NCBI RefSeq assembly: GCF_043789415.1
Contig: NZ_JBDLLW010000001.1
Coordinates: 1,736,001 to 1,800,000 of the forward strand
Length of the DNA stretch: 64,000 nucleotides
DNA from: Renibacterium sp043789415
Lineage (GTDB): Bacteria; Actinomycetota; Actinomycetes; Actinomycetales; Micrococcaceae
Reading direction: 5' to 3'
Position 1 is the first letter of the stretch; each line of letters begins with the position of its first letter. The notes beneath the pieces were generated by a model. That model was not told where the DNA came from, searched no databases, and was given only the letters and a program-made list of their open reading frames with translations. This document shows, one piece after another, positions 36,751 to 44,800 of the stretch. The position numbers and the translations under genes are program-made.

Positions 36751-36805
36751 TGAACCTCCTGTTACGGAAAGACCGTAGCCGCTTAGCCCAAAGGAGGTGG
36801 GTTCA
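36751..36805 (+). promoter_or_regulatory. S6:S18-binding leader of rpsF, masks the Shine-Dalgarno
   Basis: ACCTCCT (36754-36760) is the perfect complement of AGGAGGT (36792-36798), the rpsF ribosome site, and between them is a hairpin TACGG/CCGTA (36763-36767 and 36773-36777) followed by a CCG at 36779-36781. TGAACC (36751-36756) can also pair with GGTTCA (36800-36805). This matches what is known of the conserved mRNA motif bound by the ribosomal protein S6:S18 pair: a CCG bulge next to a hairpin with the outer stem hiding the start region. Autogenous control of rpsF-ssb-rpsR-rplI is inferred. Confidence 0.65.
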
Positions 36806-36808
36806 CAT

Positions 36809-37114
36809 ATGCGTCCTTACGAATTGATGGTCATCATCGACCCAGAGGTCGACGAGCGTACCGTTGAGCCATCCCTGCAGAAGTTCCTCAAGGTGATCAC
36901 TGGAGACGGCGGAACCGTCGAAAAGCTGGACATCTGGGGTCGCCGCCGCTTGGCTTACGACATCAAGAAGAAGTCCGAAGGTATCTACGCCGTGGTGAAC
37001 TTCACCGCTGAGCCAGCTACCGCTCAGGAACTTGACCGTCAGCTTGGCCTCAACGAGACCATTCTGCGCACCAAGATCATTCGCCCCGAAGACCAGAAGG
37101 TTGTCGCCGAGTAA
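36809..37114 (+). CDS. rpsF: 30S ribosomal protein S6
   Basis: A 101-residue protein, normal length for actinobacterial S6: RPYELMVIIDPEVDERTVEP, the basic WGRRRLAYDIKKKSEGIYAV and NETILRTKIIRPE. Start at ATG 36809 with AAGGAGGTGG nine bases upstream; a frame-open extension of four codons is not used. S6 pairs with S18 on the platform of the small subunit. First gene of the conserved operon rpsF-ssb-rpsR-rplI. Its ribosome site is within the leader stem described above. Confidence 0.98.
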   Translation: MRPYELMVIIDPEVDERTVEPSLQKFLKVITGDGGTVEKLDIWGRRRLAYDIKKKSEGIYAVVNFTAEPATAQELDRQLGLNETILRTKIIRPEDQKVVAE

Positions 37115-37156
37115 TTAGGCGCAACCACTGATCTAAGACTGTAGGAAGCAGGCACT

Positions 37157-37720
37157 ATGGCAGGCGAGACCACCATTACCGTTGTTGGCAATTTGACCAA
37201 CGATCCGGAACTGCGGTTCACCCCGTCCGGTTCTGCGGTGGCCAACTTCACCATTGCATCGACTCCACGTACTTTCGATCGAAACTCGAATGAGTGGAAG
37301 GACGGCGAAACGCTGTTCTTGCGTGCATCGGTGTGGCGTGAAGCCGCCGAGAACGTGGCCGAGTCCCTGACCAAGGGCACTCGCGTTATTGTCACCGGCC
37401 GGCTGAAGTCACGCTCCTACGAAACCAAAGAAGGGGAAAAGCGCACCGTTATTGAACTTGAGGTCGATGAGATCGGCCCCTCGTTGCGGTACGCCAACGC
37501 CAAGGTCAATCGCACTCAGCGCTCCGGCGGTCAGGGCGGCGGCTTTGGCGGGGGTGGTTTCGGCGGAGGAAACTCCGGTGGAAACGCTGCTCCCGCTGGT
37601 GGAAATGGCTGGGGAGCGCCTGGACAACAGTCCTCTCCCGTCGAAGACCCCTGGGCCACGCCGTCATCCGGTTCTTCCGGCTGGGGCAATGGTCCGGATT
37701 CTTCCGAACCCCCTTTCTAA
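37157..37720 (+). CDS. ssb: Single-stranded DNA-binding protein
   Basis: A 187-residue SSB. OB-fold at about 1-112 (ETTITVVGNLTNDPELRFTP, VANFTIASTPRTFDRNSNEW, LFLRASVWREAAENVAESLT, KGTRVIVTGRLKSRSYETKE), then a Gly/Asn/Ser-rich flexible linker and the acidic tip DSSEPPF, which recruits DNA repair and replication proteins. AGGAAG precedes the ATG. Essential in replication and recombination; position between rpsF and rpsR is the standard arrangement. Confidence 0.98.
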   Translation: MAGETTITVVGNLTNDPELRFTPSGSAVANFTIASTPRTFDRNSNEWKDGETLFLRASVWREAAENVAESLTKGTRVIVTGRLKSRSYETKEGEKRTVIELEVDEIGPSLRYANAKVNRTQRSGGQGGGFGGGGFGGGNSGGNAAPAGGNGWGAPGQQSSPVEDPWATPSSGSSGWGNGPDSSEPPF

Positions 37721-37868
37721 AAAGAATTATCCGTTCTTTCCTAAGCAAACCATAGAGTGGGACGCGAGGGTTCCCTTCGTGGCGGCTTGCCCGACACTGA
37801 GGGAGCGTCCCAATCTCCATCCCGTGGATCAATATTCACGGGCTCCACAACACTGAAGGAGCTCCACG

Positions 37869-38111
37869 ATGGCTAAGGCTGAAATTCGCAAGCCCAAACC
37901 AAAGTCCAATCCCTTGAAGGCCGCTGACGTCACCGTCATCGACTACAAGGACGTCGCATTGCTGCGCAAGTTCATCTCTGACCGCGGAAAGATCCGTGCT
38001 CGTCGCGTCACCGGCGTGACCGTGCAGGAGCAGCGCAAGATCGCTCTGGCGATCAAGAACGCCCGCGAAGTTGCACTGCTGCCCTACTCGGGCGCCGGCC
38101 GCGGCAACTAA
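37869..38111 (+). CDS. rpsR: 30S ribosomal protein S18
   Basis: An 80-residue basic protein: the core DYKDVALLRKFISDRGKIRA then RRVTGVTVQEQRKIALAIKN and REVALLPYS is typical S18. No zinc-ribbon Cys residues are present, so this is the zinc-independent (C-minus) form. AAGGAG precedes the ATG. S18 binds S6 and, by established precedent, the S6:S18 pair acts on the rpsF leader. Confidence 0.98.
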   Translation: MAKAEIRKPKPKSNPLKAADVTVIDYKDVALLRKFISDRGKIRARRVTGVTVQEQRKIALAIKNAREVALLPYSGAGRGN

Positions 38112-38124
38112 GGAGAGATAACAC

Positions 38125-38577
38125 ATGGCAAAGCTCATTTTGACCCACGAAGTAACTGGTCTCGGTGCCGCTGGCGATATCGTCGAGGTGAAGAACGGTT
38201 ACGCACGTAACTACTTGCTGCCTCGCGGTTTCGCGCTCGCTTGGAGCAAGGGCGGTGAGAAGCAGGTTGAGTCCATCAAGGCTGCTCGCACCGCTCGCGA
38301 GCACGCTTCGGTTGAAGCTGCTCAGGCTCAGGCCGCCGCTTTGTCGGCTGCCCCGGTGCGGCTCGAGGTGAAGGCCGGAGCATCCGGTCGTCTCTTCGGC
38401 ACCGTCAAGGCTGAGGACGTCGCAAAGGCTGTTGAGGCCGCTGGTCTCGGCAGCATCGACAAGCGCAAGGTCGAACTTCCCGCGCACATCAAGAGCACTG
38501 GCAAGTACCAGGCGAATGTTCGCCTGCATGACGACGTTTCCGCCGTCATCGATCTGAACGTCGTTGCTTCGCGATAA
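38125..38577 (+). CDS. rplI: 50S ribosomal protein L9
   Basis: A 150-residue protein with the N-terminal rRNA-binding domain (KLILTHEVTGLGAAGDIVEV, KNGYARNYLLPRGFALAWSK), a long helix (about 45-78) and the C-terminal domain (LFGTVKAEDVAKAVEAAGLG, then VELPAHIKSTGKYQANVRLH). AAGGAGAG before the ATG, 13 bp after rpsR. Last gene of the operon; a GC-rich hairpin follows. Confidence 0.98.
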   Translation: MAKLILTHEVTGLGAAGDIVEVKNGYARNYLLPRGFALAWSKGGEKQVESIKAARTAREHASVEAAQAQAAALSAAPVRLEVKAGASGRLFGTVKAEDVAKAVEAAGLGSIDKRKVELPAHIKSTGKYQANVRLHDDVSAVIDLNVVASR

Positions 38578-38605
38578 CTAAGTAGCACGATACTTCACTA
38601 GATAG

Positions 38606-38660
38606 ACGCCCGTCCGCGCCGTCACCGTTCCTCAACGGAACGTGGCGAGCGGGCGGGCGT
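38606..38660 (+). terminator. Terminator of the rpsF-rplI operon
   Basis: ACGCCCG (38606-38612) pairs with CGGGCGT (38654-38660), with further pairing inside (CCGC with GCGG and GTT with AAC around the tip), followed by TTCTGT. A long GC-rich hairpin located 29 bases after the rplI stop. Confidence 0.65.
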
Positions 38661-38727
38661 TCTGTCGTCTACGGCAGGTTGATCCGTGAGCTCCAGCGCT
38701 CTTGGATGCACAGCCCGGATGCGCAGC

Positions 38728-39150
38728 TCAAGCCTCGTGGTAGAGGTCGAAACTTTCCTTAATGAGTTCCTTCAGCACCTCAAGATCGACCTGTTCCAGC
38801 CGGTTGACGTAGAGGCAGGCAACTCCGGTCTTATGCTTCCCCAACCTCTGCAGCATCTGACGCGAGGCCTCGGTATGGCTTAGCGAGTAGATCGCCAGAT
38901 TGGCTTTGCGGGGAGAAAAAGCGACGGCGGGTTGGTCGCCTTCTCGGCCACTGGCGTATTTATAGTGGTTGCGTCCAAAGCCAATAATGGCATCGCCCCA
39001 CATTTTGGGTTGAACGCCAGTAACCTCGGTCATCAGCTCAACCAGCGTCTCCGCATCAGCTCGGCGCGCAGGGTGCTGAACGGTTTCGAGAAACACTCGC
39101 ACCGAAGCGTCAGTTTCTACGGTTTTATTTTGGGCGACTTTCGGAGTCAT
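38728..39150 (-). CDS. DUF1801-domain protein
   Basis: A 140-residue soluble protein of the DUF1801/YdhG-like fold. Recognisable blocks: RRADAETLVELMTEVTGVQP, KMWGDAIIGFGRNHYKYASG, WGDA..GFG..HYKY and the C-terminal VACLYVNRLEQVDLEVLKEL. The family has no settled biochemical role. It is downstream of, and separated by 16 bp from, the L7/L12-like gene on the same strand, so they are probably cotranscribed. Its end lies 67 bp from the terminator of the ribosomal operon. Confidence 0.8.
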   Translation of the reverse strand: MTPKVAQNKTVETDASVRVFLETVQHPARRADAETLVELMTEVTGVQPKMWGDAIIGFGRNHYKYASGREGDQPAVAFSPRKANLAIYSLSHTEASRQMLQRLGKHKTGVACLYVNRLEQVDLEVLKELIKESFDLYHEA

Positions 39151-39166
39151 CGGATGCGCGTCTCGC

Positions 39167-39514
39167 TTAGAGATTGTCTGCGAATCGTTTGGCCGTAGCC
39201 AGATCCATCCCGGTGGCCTGCTTGATCACCTTGATGGCCTCGATTTTGTGACCGCTCCGGACCAGCGCTTGGGCCTGAGCGATGAGCTGTGGAGGAAGCT
39301 GGACCGGAAGCGGCTGAGCGTACGCCTGTGCCGATTGAGCCGAGGTGAGGTTCTGGGGCCGGGCGACCTGGGAAGAATGGGAGCGCGCGGTCAACTGATT
39401 GAGGTAACGGTCCGCCTCTGAGACCCCTGGTCCCTTGGTCCGGCCGACCCGCATGGCCCAGACCAAGACGATTACTCCGATGACGGCTATCAGAACCACG
39501 AAGAACCATTCCAT
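39167..39514 (-). CDS. Membrane protein with L7/L12 C-terminal-like domain
   Basis: A 115-residue protein with one N-terminal transmembrane helix (about 3-22, MEWFFVVLIAVIGVIVLVWA) and a Gln/Ala/Ser-rich linker. The last 40 residues (QLIAQAQALVRSGHKIEAIK then VIKQATGMDLATAKRFADNL) resemble the alpha-helical part of the ribosomal L7/L12 C-terminal domain, as in several small actinobacterial proteins. It lacks the N-terminal dimerisation domain and is not ribosomal. Function unknown. Confidence 0.8.
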   Translation of the reverse strand: MEWFFVVLIAVIGVIVLVWAMRVGRTKGPGVSEADRYLNQLTARSHSSQVARPQNLTSAQSAQAYAQPLPVQLPPQLIAQAQALVRSGHKIEAIKVIKQATGMDLATAKRFADNL

Positions 39515-40012
39515 GCTGTCAGCTTAGCCCCAGCATTCGGGGCTGCATAGCAAAGTTCGCCGCAGTGATCACGGGCGGGAAGCCATGGTTGGCGCGGGGA
39601 GCTCGAACGGTTCCAGTTTTCAAAACCCTGAGCTGTTCCGAAAGCGTCCTCTGACAGGTTGTCAACATGCAAGCTGTGGATGAAGGTTGCCAAAAAAGAT
39701 TTCTTCATCAACAGGCTGTGCCTAATGTTTCCCCATGTCAGTAGAGATCTTTAAAGAAAAGAATATTAATGTCCACAGGGTTGTCCCCAAATTTTTCACA
39801 AAACACGCCGCAGTCTCCACATGTTATCCACAAGGCGTCCAGTGGCCTTGAGGTAACGTTGCACAGTATCTAAATCCGCCCTGAAGTCCCTCAGTCCTGA
39901 AGAAAATGTCGGTGCCCGAGGGTAGAAGTGTTCGTGGGAAGTAAGTGATCGGCTGGCCTGCCCAGCTGCCGGTTTCGAAGAAAAACGTCTTAGTGAAGGG
40001 ATGTGAACGGCG
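39515..40012. other. Intergenic region before dnaB
   Basis: About 500 bp without a supported gene. The right half is AT-rich and contains one consensus DnaA box (39824-39832) and several near-matches: TGTGGATGA (39675-39683), ATGTCCACA (39769-39777), TTGTCCCCA (39781-39789). Minus-strand frame 39490-39711 is open but has no ribosome site or recognisable protein. The region holds the divergent promoters of dnaB and the L7/L12-like gene. Confidence 0.6.
39824..39832 (+). promoter_or_regulatory. Consensus DnaA box upstream of dnaB
   Basis: TTATCCACA is the exact strict DnaA-box sequence, 180 bp before the dnaB start. Near-matches lie further upstream. It could mean DnaA control of dnaB; this is not obviously the chromosomal origin, since no dnaA/dnaN genes flank it. 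Confidence 0.55.
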
Positions 40013-41395
40013 ATGTCCGTAACAAGTCCCGATGCCTCGCCGGACTCTCTCCGCGAGCCAGATTTCGCCAGAACTCCGCCCCAGGACCTGGTTGCAGAAC
40101 AGAGTGTGCTGGGGGGCATGCTGCTTTCCAAAGACGCCATTGCCGACGTCGTCGAAGTGCTGCGCGGCCAGGATTTCTATCGTCCAGCTCACGAGAACAT
40201 CTACGAAGCGATCCTTGACCTCTATGGTCGAGGCGAGCCCGCGGACGCCGTCACCGTAGCTGATGAGCTGACTAAGCGCGGTGAGATCTCCAAGGTTGGC
40301 GGGCCGGCTTATCTGCATCAGCTCATTCAATCCGTTCCCACCGCAGCCAATGCGGGGTTCTATGCGCAGATCGTCAGCGAACGCGCGGTGCTGCGAAGGC
40401 TTGTCAACGCGGGCACCAAGATCGTGCAGCTCGGCTATAGCAATGATGGCGAAGTCGAGGATATCGTCAATGCTGCTCAGGCTGAGATCTTCTCCGTCGC
40501 AGAGCGCCGTGCGGCCGAGGACTATGTGCCGCTGGGTGAAGTGATGGAATCGGCGATGGACGAGATCGAGGCTGCTGGACATCGTGGAGAGGGCCTGGTC
40601 GGCGTCCCCACCGGGTTTTACGATCTCGACGATCTGACCCACGGACTGCACCCGGGTCAGATGATCGTGATCGCGGCTCGTCCTGCGGTCGGTAAATCCA
40701 CCTTTGCCCTGGATATCGCCCGCTCAGCGGCTATTAAGCACAAGATGGCCACCGTCTTTTTCTCCTTGGAAATGAGCCGCACTGAAATCGCGATGCGTTT
40801 GATGAGTGCCGAAGCGACCATTCAGCTGCAGGACCTGCGCAAGGGCACGGTGAAGGATGAGCAGTGGGCCAAGATTGCCAAGGTGATGGGCCCGCTCAAT
40901 GAAGCGCCGCTTTTCATCGATGACAGCCCCAATATGTCCTTGATGGAGATCCGGGCGAAATGCCGTCGGCTGAAGCAGCAGCATGATTTGAAGCTCGTGG
41001 TGCTCGACTATTTGCAGCTGATGTCCTCTGGTAAGCGAGTGGAATCCCGGCAGCAGGAAGTCTCCGAGTTCTCTCGCGCTCTCAAGCTGCTGGCGAAGGA
41101 GCTCGGGGTACCGGTGATTGCGCTTTCTCAGCTTAACCGTGGTTCTGAGCAGAGAAACGATAAGAAACCGATGGTTTCTGATCTGCGTGAATCAGGCTCG
41201 ATCGAACAGGATGCGGATATGGTCATCCTGCTGCACCGTGAGGATATTTACGATAAGGAATCCTCCCGAGCGGGGGAAGCTGATGTCATCGTGGCCAAGC
41301 ACCGTAACGGCCCGACCAAAACCATTGTGGTGGGCTTCCAAGGCCACTATTCCAGATTCTCCAATATGGCTCCCGACGTCGGAGGCGGCGTCTAG
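40013..41395 (+). CDS. dnaB: Replicative DNA helicase
   Basis: A 460-residue DnaB. N-terminal helical domain (PPQDLVAEQSVLGGMLLSKD), linker helix, then a RecA-like ATPase: Walker A AARPAVGKSTFALD (about residue 224), TVFFSLEMSRTEIAMRLMSA, Walker B LKLVVLDYLQLM, and SQLNRGSEQRNDKKPMVSDL with RESGSIEQDADMVILLHRED, all classical DnaB motifs. No intein is present (some actinobacteria have them). Start ATG 40013. Hexameric 5'-3' helicase at the replication fork. Location after rpsF-rplI is conserved in actinobacteria. Confidence 0.98.
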   Translation: MSVTSPDASPDSLREPDFARTPPQDLVAEQSVLGGMLLSKDAIADVVEVLRGQDFYRPAHENIYEAILDLYGRGEPADAVTVADELTKRGEISKVGGPAYLHQLIQSVPTAANAGFYAQIVSERAVLRRLVNAGTKIVQLGYSNDGEVEDIVNAAQAEIFSVAERRAAEDYVPLGEVMESAMDEIEAAGHRGEGLVGVPTGFYDLDDLTHGLHPGQMIVIAARPAVGKSTFALDIARSAAIKHKMATVFFSLEMSRTEIAMRLMSAEATIQLQDLRKGTVKDEQWAKIAKVMGPLNEAPLFIDDSPNMSLMEIRAKCRRLKQQHDLKLVVLDYLQLMSSGKRVESRQQEVSEFSRALKLLAKELGVPVIALSQLNRGSEQRNDKKPMVSDLRESGSIEQDADMVILLHREDIYDKESSRAGEADVIVAKHRNGPTKTIVVGFQGHYSRFSNMAPDVGGGV

Positions 41396-41844
41396 TCGGG
41401 CTGCCGCCTTCCGTGGTGCTCTTTGCTCATGAGCCGGACGGCTGAGCATACCGGGTGCCATGCCCCGCCGTAGTTCAAGTGTTGATTGAATTTATTGATT
41501 GAAGAGACAATTCAAAAAGTCAGCGGGCGGAATGAATGAAGATTCTTCATCATCATTTTCACGCTATAAAAATCGATTCGGTTACCGAGGATTGAAACCC
41601 CTGCGCAGACTAAACCGAATTACTCGAATAATATTCTTTAGACGGCATATTTGCCTTTGGTAACAATCTTATGAGGATCCCGCTCAGCGGTAGTTAACGC
41701 TTGGCCTGACAGGGTACGATGATCTAGAAATTTCTGTGACACTGATGTGAATTGGCATATTCCGAACTGAATTTGCGGGCGGATATGAATGGTTCTGGGT
41801 GTCGGGGTTGCTAACTACACTGATATGAGGATTGGGAAGCTTTT
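41396..41844. other. AT-rich leader of the giant surface protein
   Basis: About 450 bp between dnaB and the surface-protein gene, clearly lower in GC than its surroundings over about 41480-41780. It contains a direct repeat TTGATTGAA (41482-41490 and 41495-41503, 13-bp period), an inverted repeat TTGAATT/AATTCAA (41486-41492 and 41509-41515), and CGGTTACCG at about 41579. No open frame of interest was found. The long AT-rich upstream region suggests regulated expression of the surface protein, possibly with silencing by an Lsr2-like protein, which is inference. Confidence 0.5.
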
Positions 41845-44800
41845 ATGGTACCGCTTCGATTAAGACGGTTCACCGCAGGTTTGTCTGCGGCTCTTTTGCT
41901 CTCTAGTGGTTTGGTGGCGATGAGCGTAGCTGTTGCTCCCGCTGCTTCCGCCGCTGCCCAGAACGGGTATGTTTTCAATGATGCATGGACCCTGCAGAAC
42001 CCAGGATCCGCCACCACTCAGTACACCGGTGACGCCTATAACACCAACGCGACCAACTCGGCGTCGTCGTCGTTGCCGAGTAGTCAGGGCCCTATTGCGA
42101 TCACTGCGCAGTTCACCTCTGACCCAGCGCGAAACCCGGGTGCCAGCAGCCTTCAAAACGGCACCAACCAATCTGCTTACGGTGGCCAGCCAGCTATGTT
42201 CACCGGCTCCCCGACTCCGGCGAATCTGCCAGCCCTCGGCTTGGTGACCAACGGCACCACCGGTTGCGGTGGTGTTCTGGGCAGCGCAGGGCACCAGAAC
42301 TTCAACGGAGTTTGTACCGTCGGCACCCTGACGATCAATTTCTCCAAGCCGGTGACCGATATGACGATGGATATCAGCGGCCTGGGCGGCAGCGCCTTCC
42401 GGGCTGATGGTGCACTCGGCCGTGGCTCCTTTAACAGCACGGTGTGGACGATCACTTCTCCCGGTGTTACCTTCGCCTCCCCCTCGACCGGGAAGACCAA
42501 CCTTTCGGTGACCGATACCGTCATGCAGGTACAGAACCGGAATACCAACAACCTGTGTAATGCGAACACTCAGGAGCGACCGGGAACGGCATTTGCGAGC
42601 CCCACGAAGGACTTCGCCGGTTGTGGGTCGGTTGTACTGAAGGGCACCTTCACTTCTGTCACTTTCCAACTCGGCTCGATGGCGACGCCGTACAGTGCCT
42701 TCCCCGCTGCTACCTACAGCACCGGCTCCGGTTTCTTCGGAGACAATGGCACCCCGAACCATGACGGCATCAACGGCCTGAACGTCACCATGAGTGAGCG
42801 GATCCTGCTGCCGACGACAACCACCAATCTCTACAACGCTGATTTGCAGCGAGTCTCCTTCCGTTTGCCGCAGACCGGTGTGCTCGGTGACCGGGTCTGG
42901 GCCGATGCGAATGGCAACGGCGTCCAGGACGCCGGTGAGGCCAATGTGGCTGGTGTCAGGGTTGCTCTCTTGAACGAGAACGGCCAGCCGGTCAACGATG
43001 CCAATGGCAATCCGATCACCACGACGACTGACGCTAACGGTAACTACCGCTTCACTGACTTGCCGCTCGGCAATTACAAAGTGAAGTTCAGCAATCTCCC
43101 TGCGGGGCAGAGCTTCACCACGCCGGGTGCCGGTGGGGACCCCACCAAGGATTCGGATGCAAACCCCGCCACCGGTGAATCAGGTGTGGTGGCGCTGACC
43201 TCTGACGCGCCACAGAACTTGAACGTCGACGCGGGTATTCTGCCCACCGGAAGCATTGGTGACCGGGTGTGGTACGACGACAATAACAACGGTATCCAGG
43301 ACGGAACCGAAACCGGTGCACCAGGCGTCAAGGTCGATTTGCTGAACCAGAACGGCCAGCCCGTGCTGGACGCGAACGGCCAGCCGATCACCACGACCAC
43401 CGATGCGAACGGCAACTACCTTTTCCCGAACCTGCCACTGGGCAGCTACCGGGTCAAGGTCACTCCTCCGGCTGGTGCTAACTTCTCTCCCGCTCTGCAG
43501 GGCGGCAATCCGGCGAACGACTCCAACGTCGATAACACCGGTGTTTCCGATGTGGTCACCATCACTCCGGCGAACCCGAACAATACGACCGTCGACGCCG
43601 GCCTGGTACTCCGCGGCTCCCTCGGAGATAAGGTCTGGCTCGATCAGAACGGCAATGGCGTCCAGGACGCCAACGAGCCCGGTATTCAGGGTGCGAAGGT
43701 CGATCTGCTCGATGAGAACGGCCAGCCGGTGAACGATGCCAACGGTCAGCCGATCACCACGACTACTGATGCCAATGGCAACTACAGCTTCACCAATCTG
43801 CCCTTGGGCAAGTACAAGGTCAAGGTCAGCGGCCTCTCCGATGGACTGGCTTTCACCACCAAGGGTGCTGGCACCGACACCACCAAGGATTCCAATATCA
43901 ACCCGGCCACCGGCGAGTCCGACGTCGTTGAACTGACCGGTGCCAAGCCGGTCGACAACACGGTTGACGCTGGTGTTGTGGTGAGCGGCTCGATCGGCGA
44001 CAAGGTCTGGCTGGACAATAACGGTGACGGTATTCAGGATCCGAACGAACCCGGCGTCCCCGGGGTCAAGGTCGACCTGCTCGACGGTAACGGCCAGCCC
44101 GTGCTGGACGCCAACGGTCAGCCGGTCACCACGACCACCGACGCTGACGGTAACTACCTGTTCCCGAATCTGCCCGCCGGTGATTACAAGGTCAAGGTAA
44201 ATGCACCTGCGGACCGCAAGTTCACTTCTCAGGCGAGTGGCACTGATCGCGAGAAGGACTCCAACGTCGGTGCTGACGGCGTCTCTGATACCGTGACGAT
44301 CAACGCCGCGACGCCGAATCGTCGTGATGTCGACGCCGGCCTGGTGGTCAATGGCAGCCTGGGCGACAAGGTCTGGCTCGATCAGAACGCCAACGGTGTT
44401 CAGGATCCGAACGAGCCCGGAGTTGGCGGGGTGACCGTGCATTTGCTGGATGGCAATGGCCAGCCGGTGAACGATGCGAACGGTCAGCCGATCACGGCGA
44501 CGACTGACGCTCAGGGTAACTACCTGTTCTCGAACCTGCCCGCTGGAACCTACAAGGTGAAGGTCGACCTGCCCGCAGATCGGAAGTTCACTTCTCAGGC
44601 GAGTGGCACTGATCGGGAGAAGGACTCCAACGTCGGTACCGACGGGGTCTCCGATGCTGTGACGATCGACGCGACCACGCCTAACCGGCGTGATGTCGAC
44701 GCCGGCGTGGTCGTGGTTGGTTCCTTGGGTGACAAGGTCTGGCTGGATAACAACAGCAATGGTGTTCAGGATGCCGGTGAGCCCGGTGTCGCTGGGGTAA

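Noticed and set aside
39490..39711. Minus-strand 73-codon frame between the L7/L12-like gene and dnaB
   Set aside because: No ribosome site, no recognisable sequence and partial overlap with the start of the L7/L12-like gene; probably chance.
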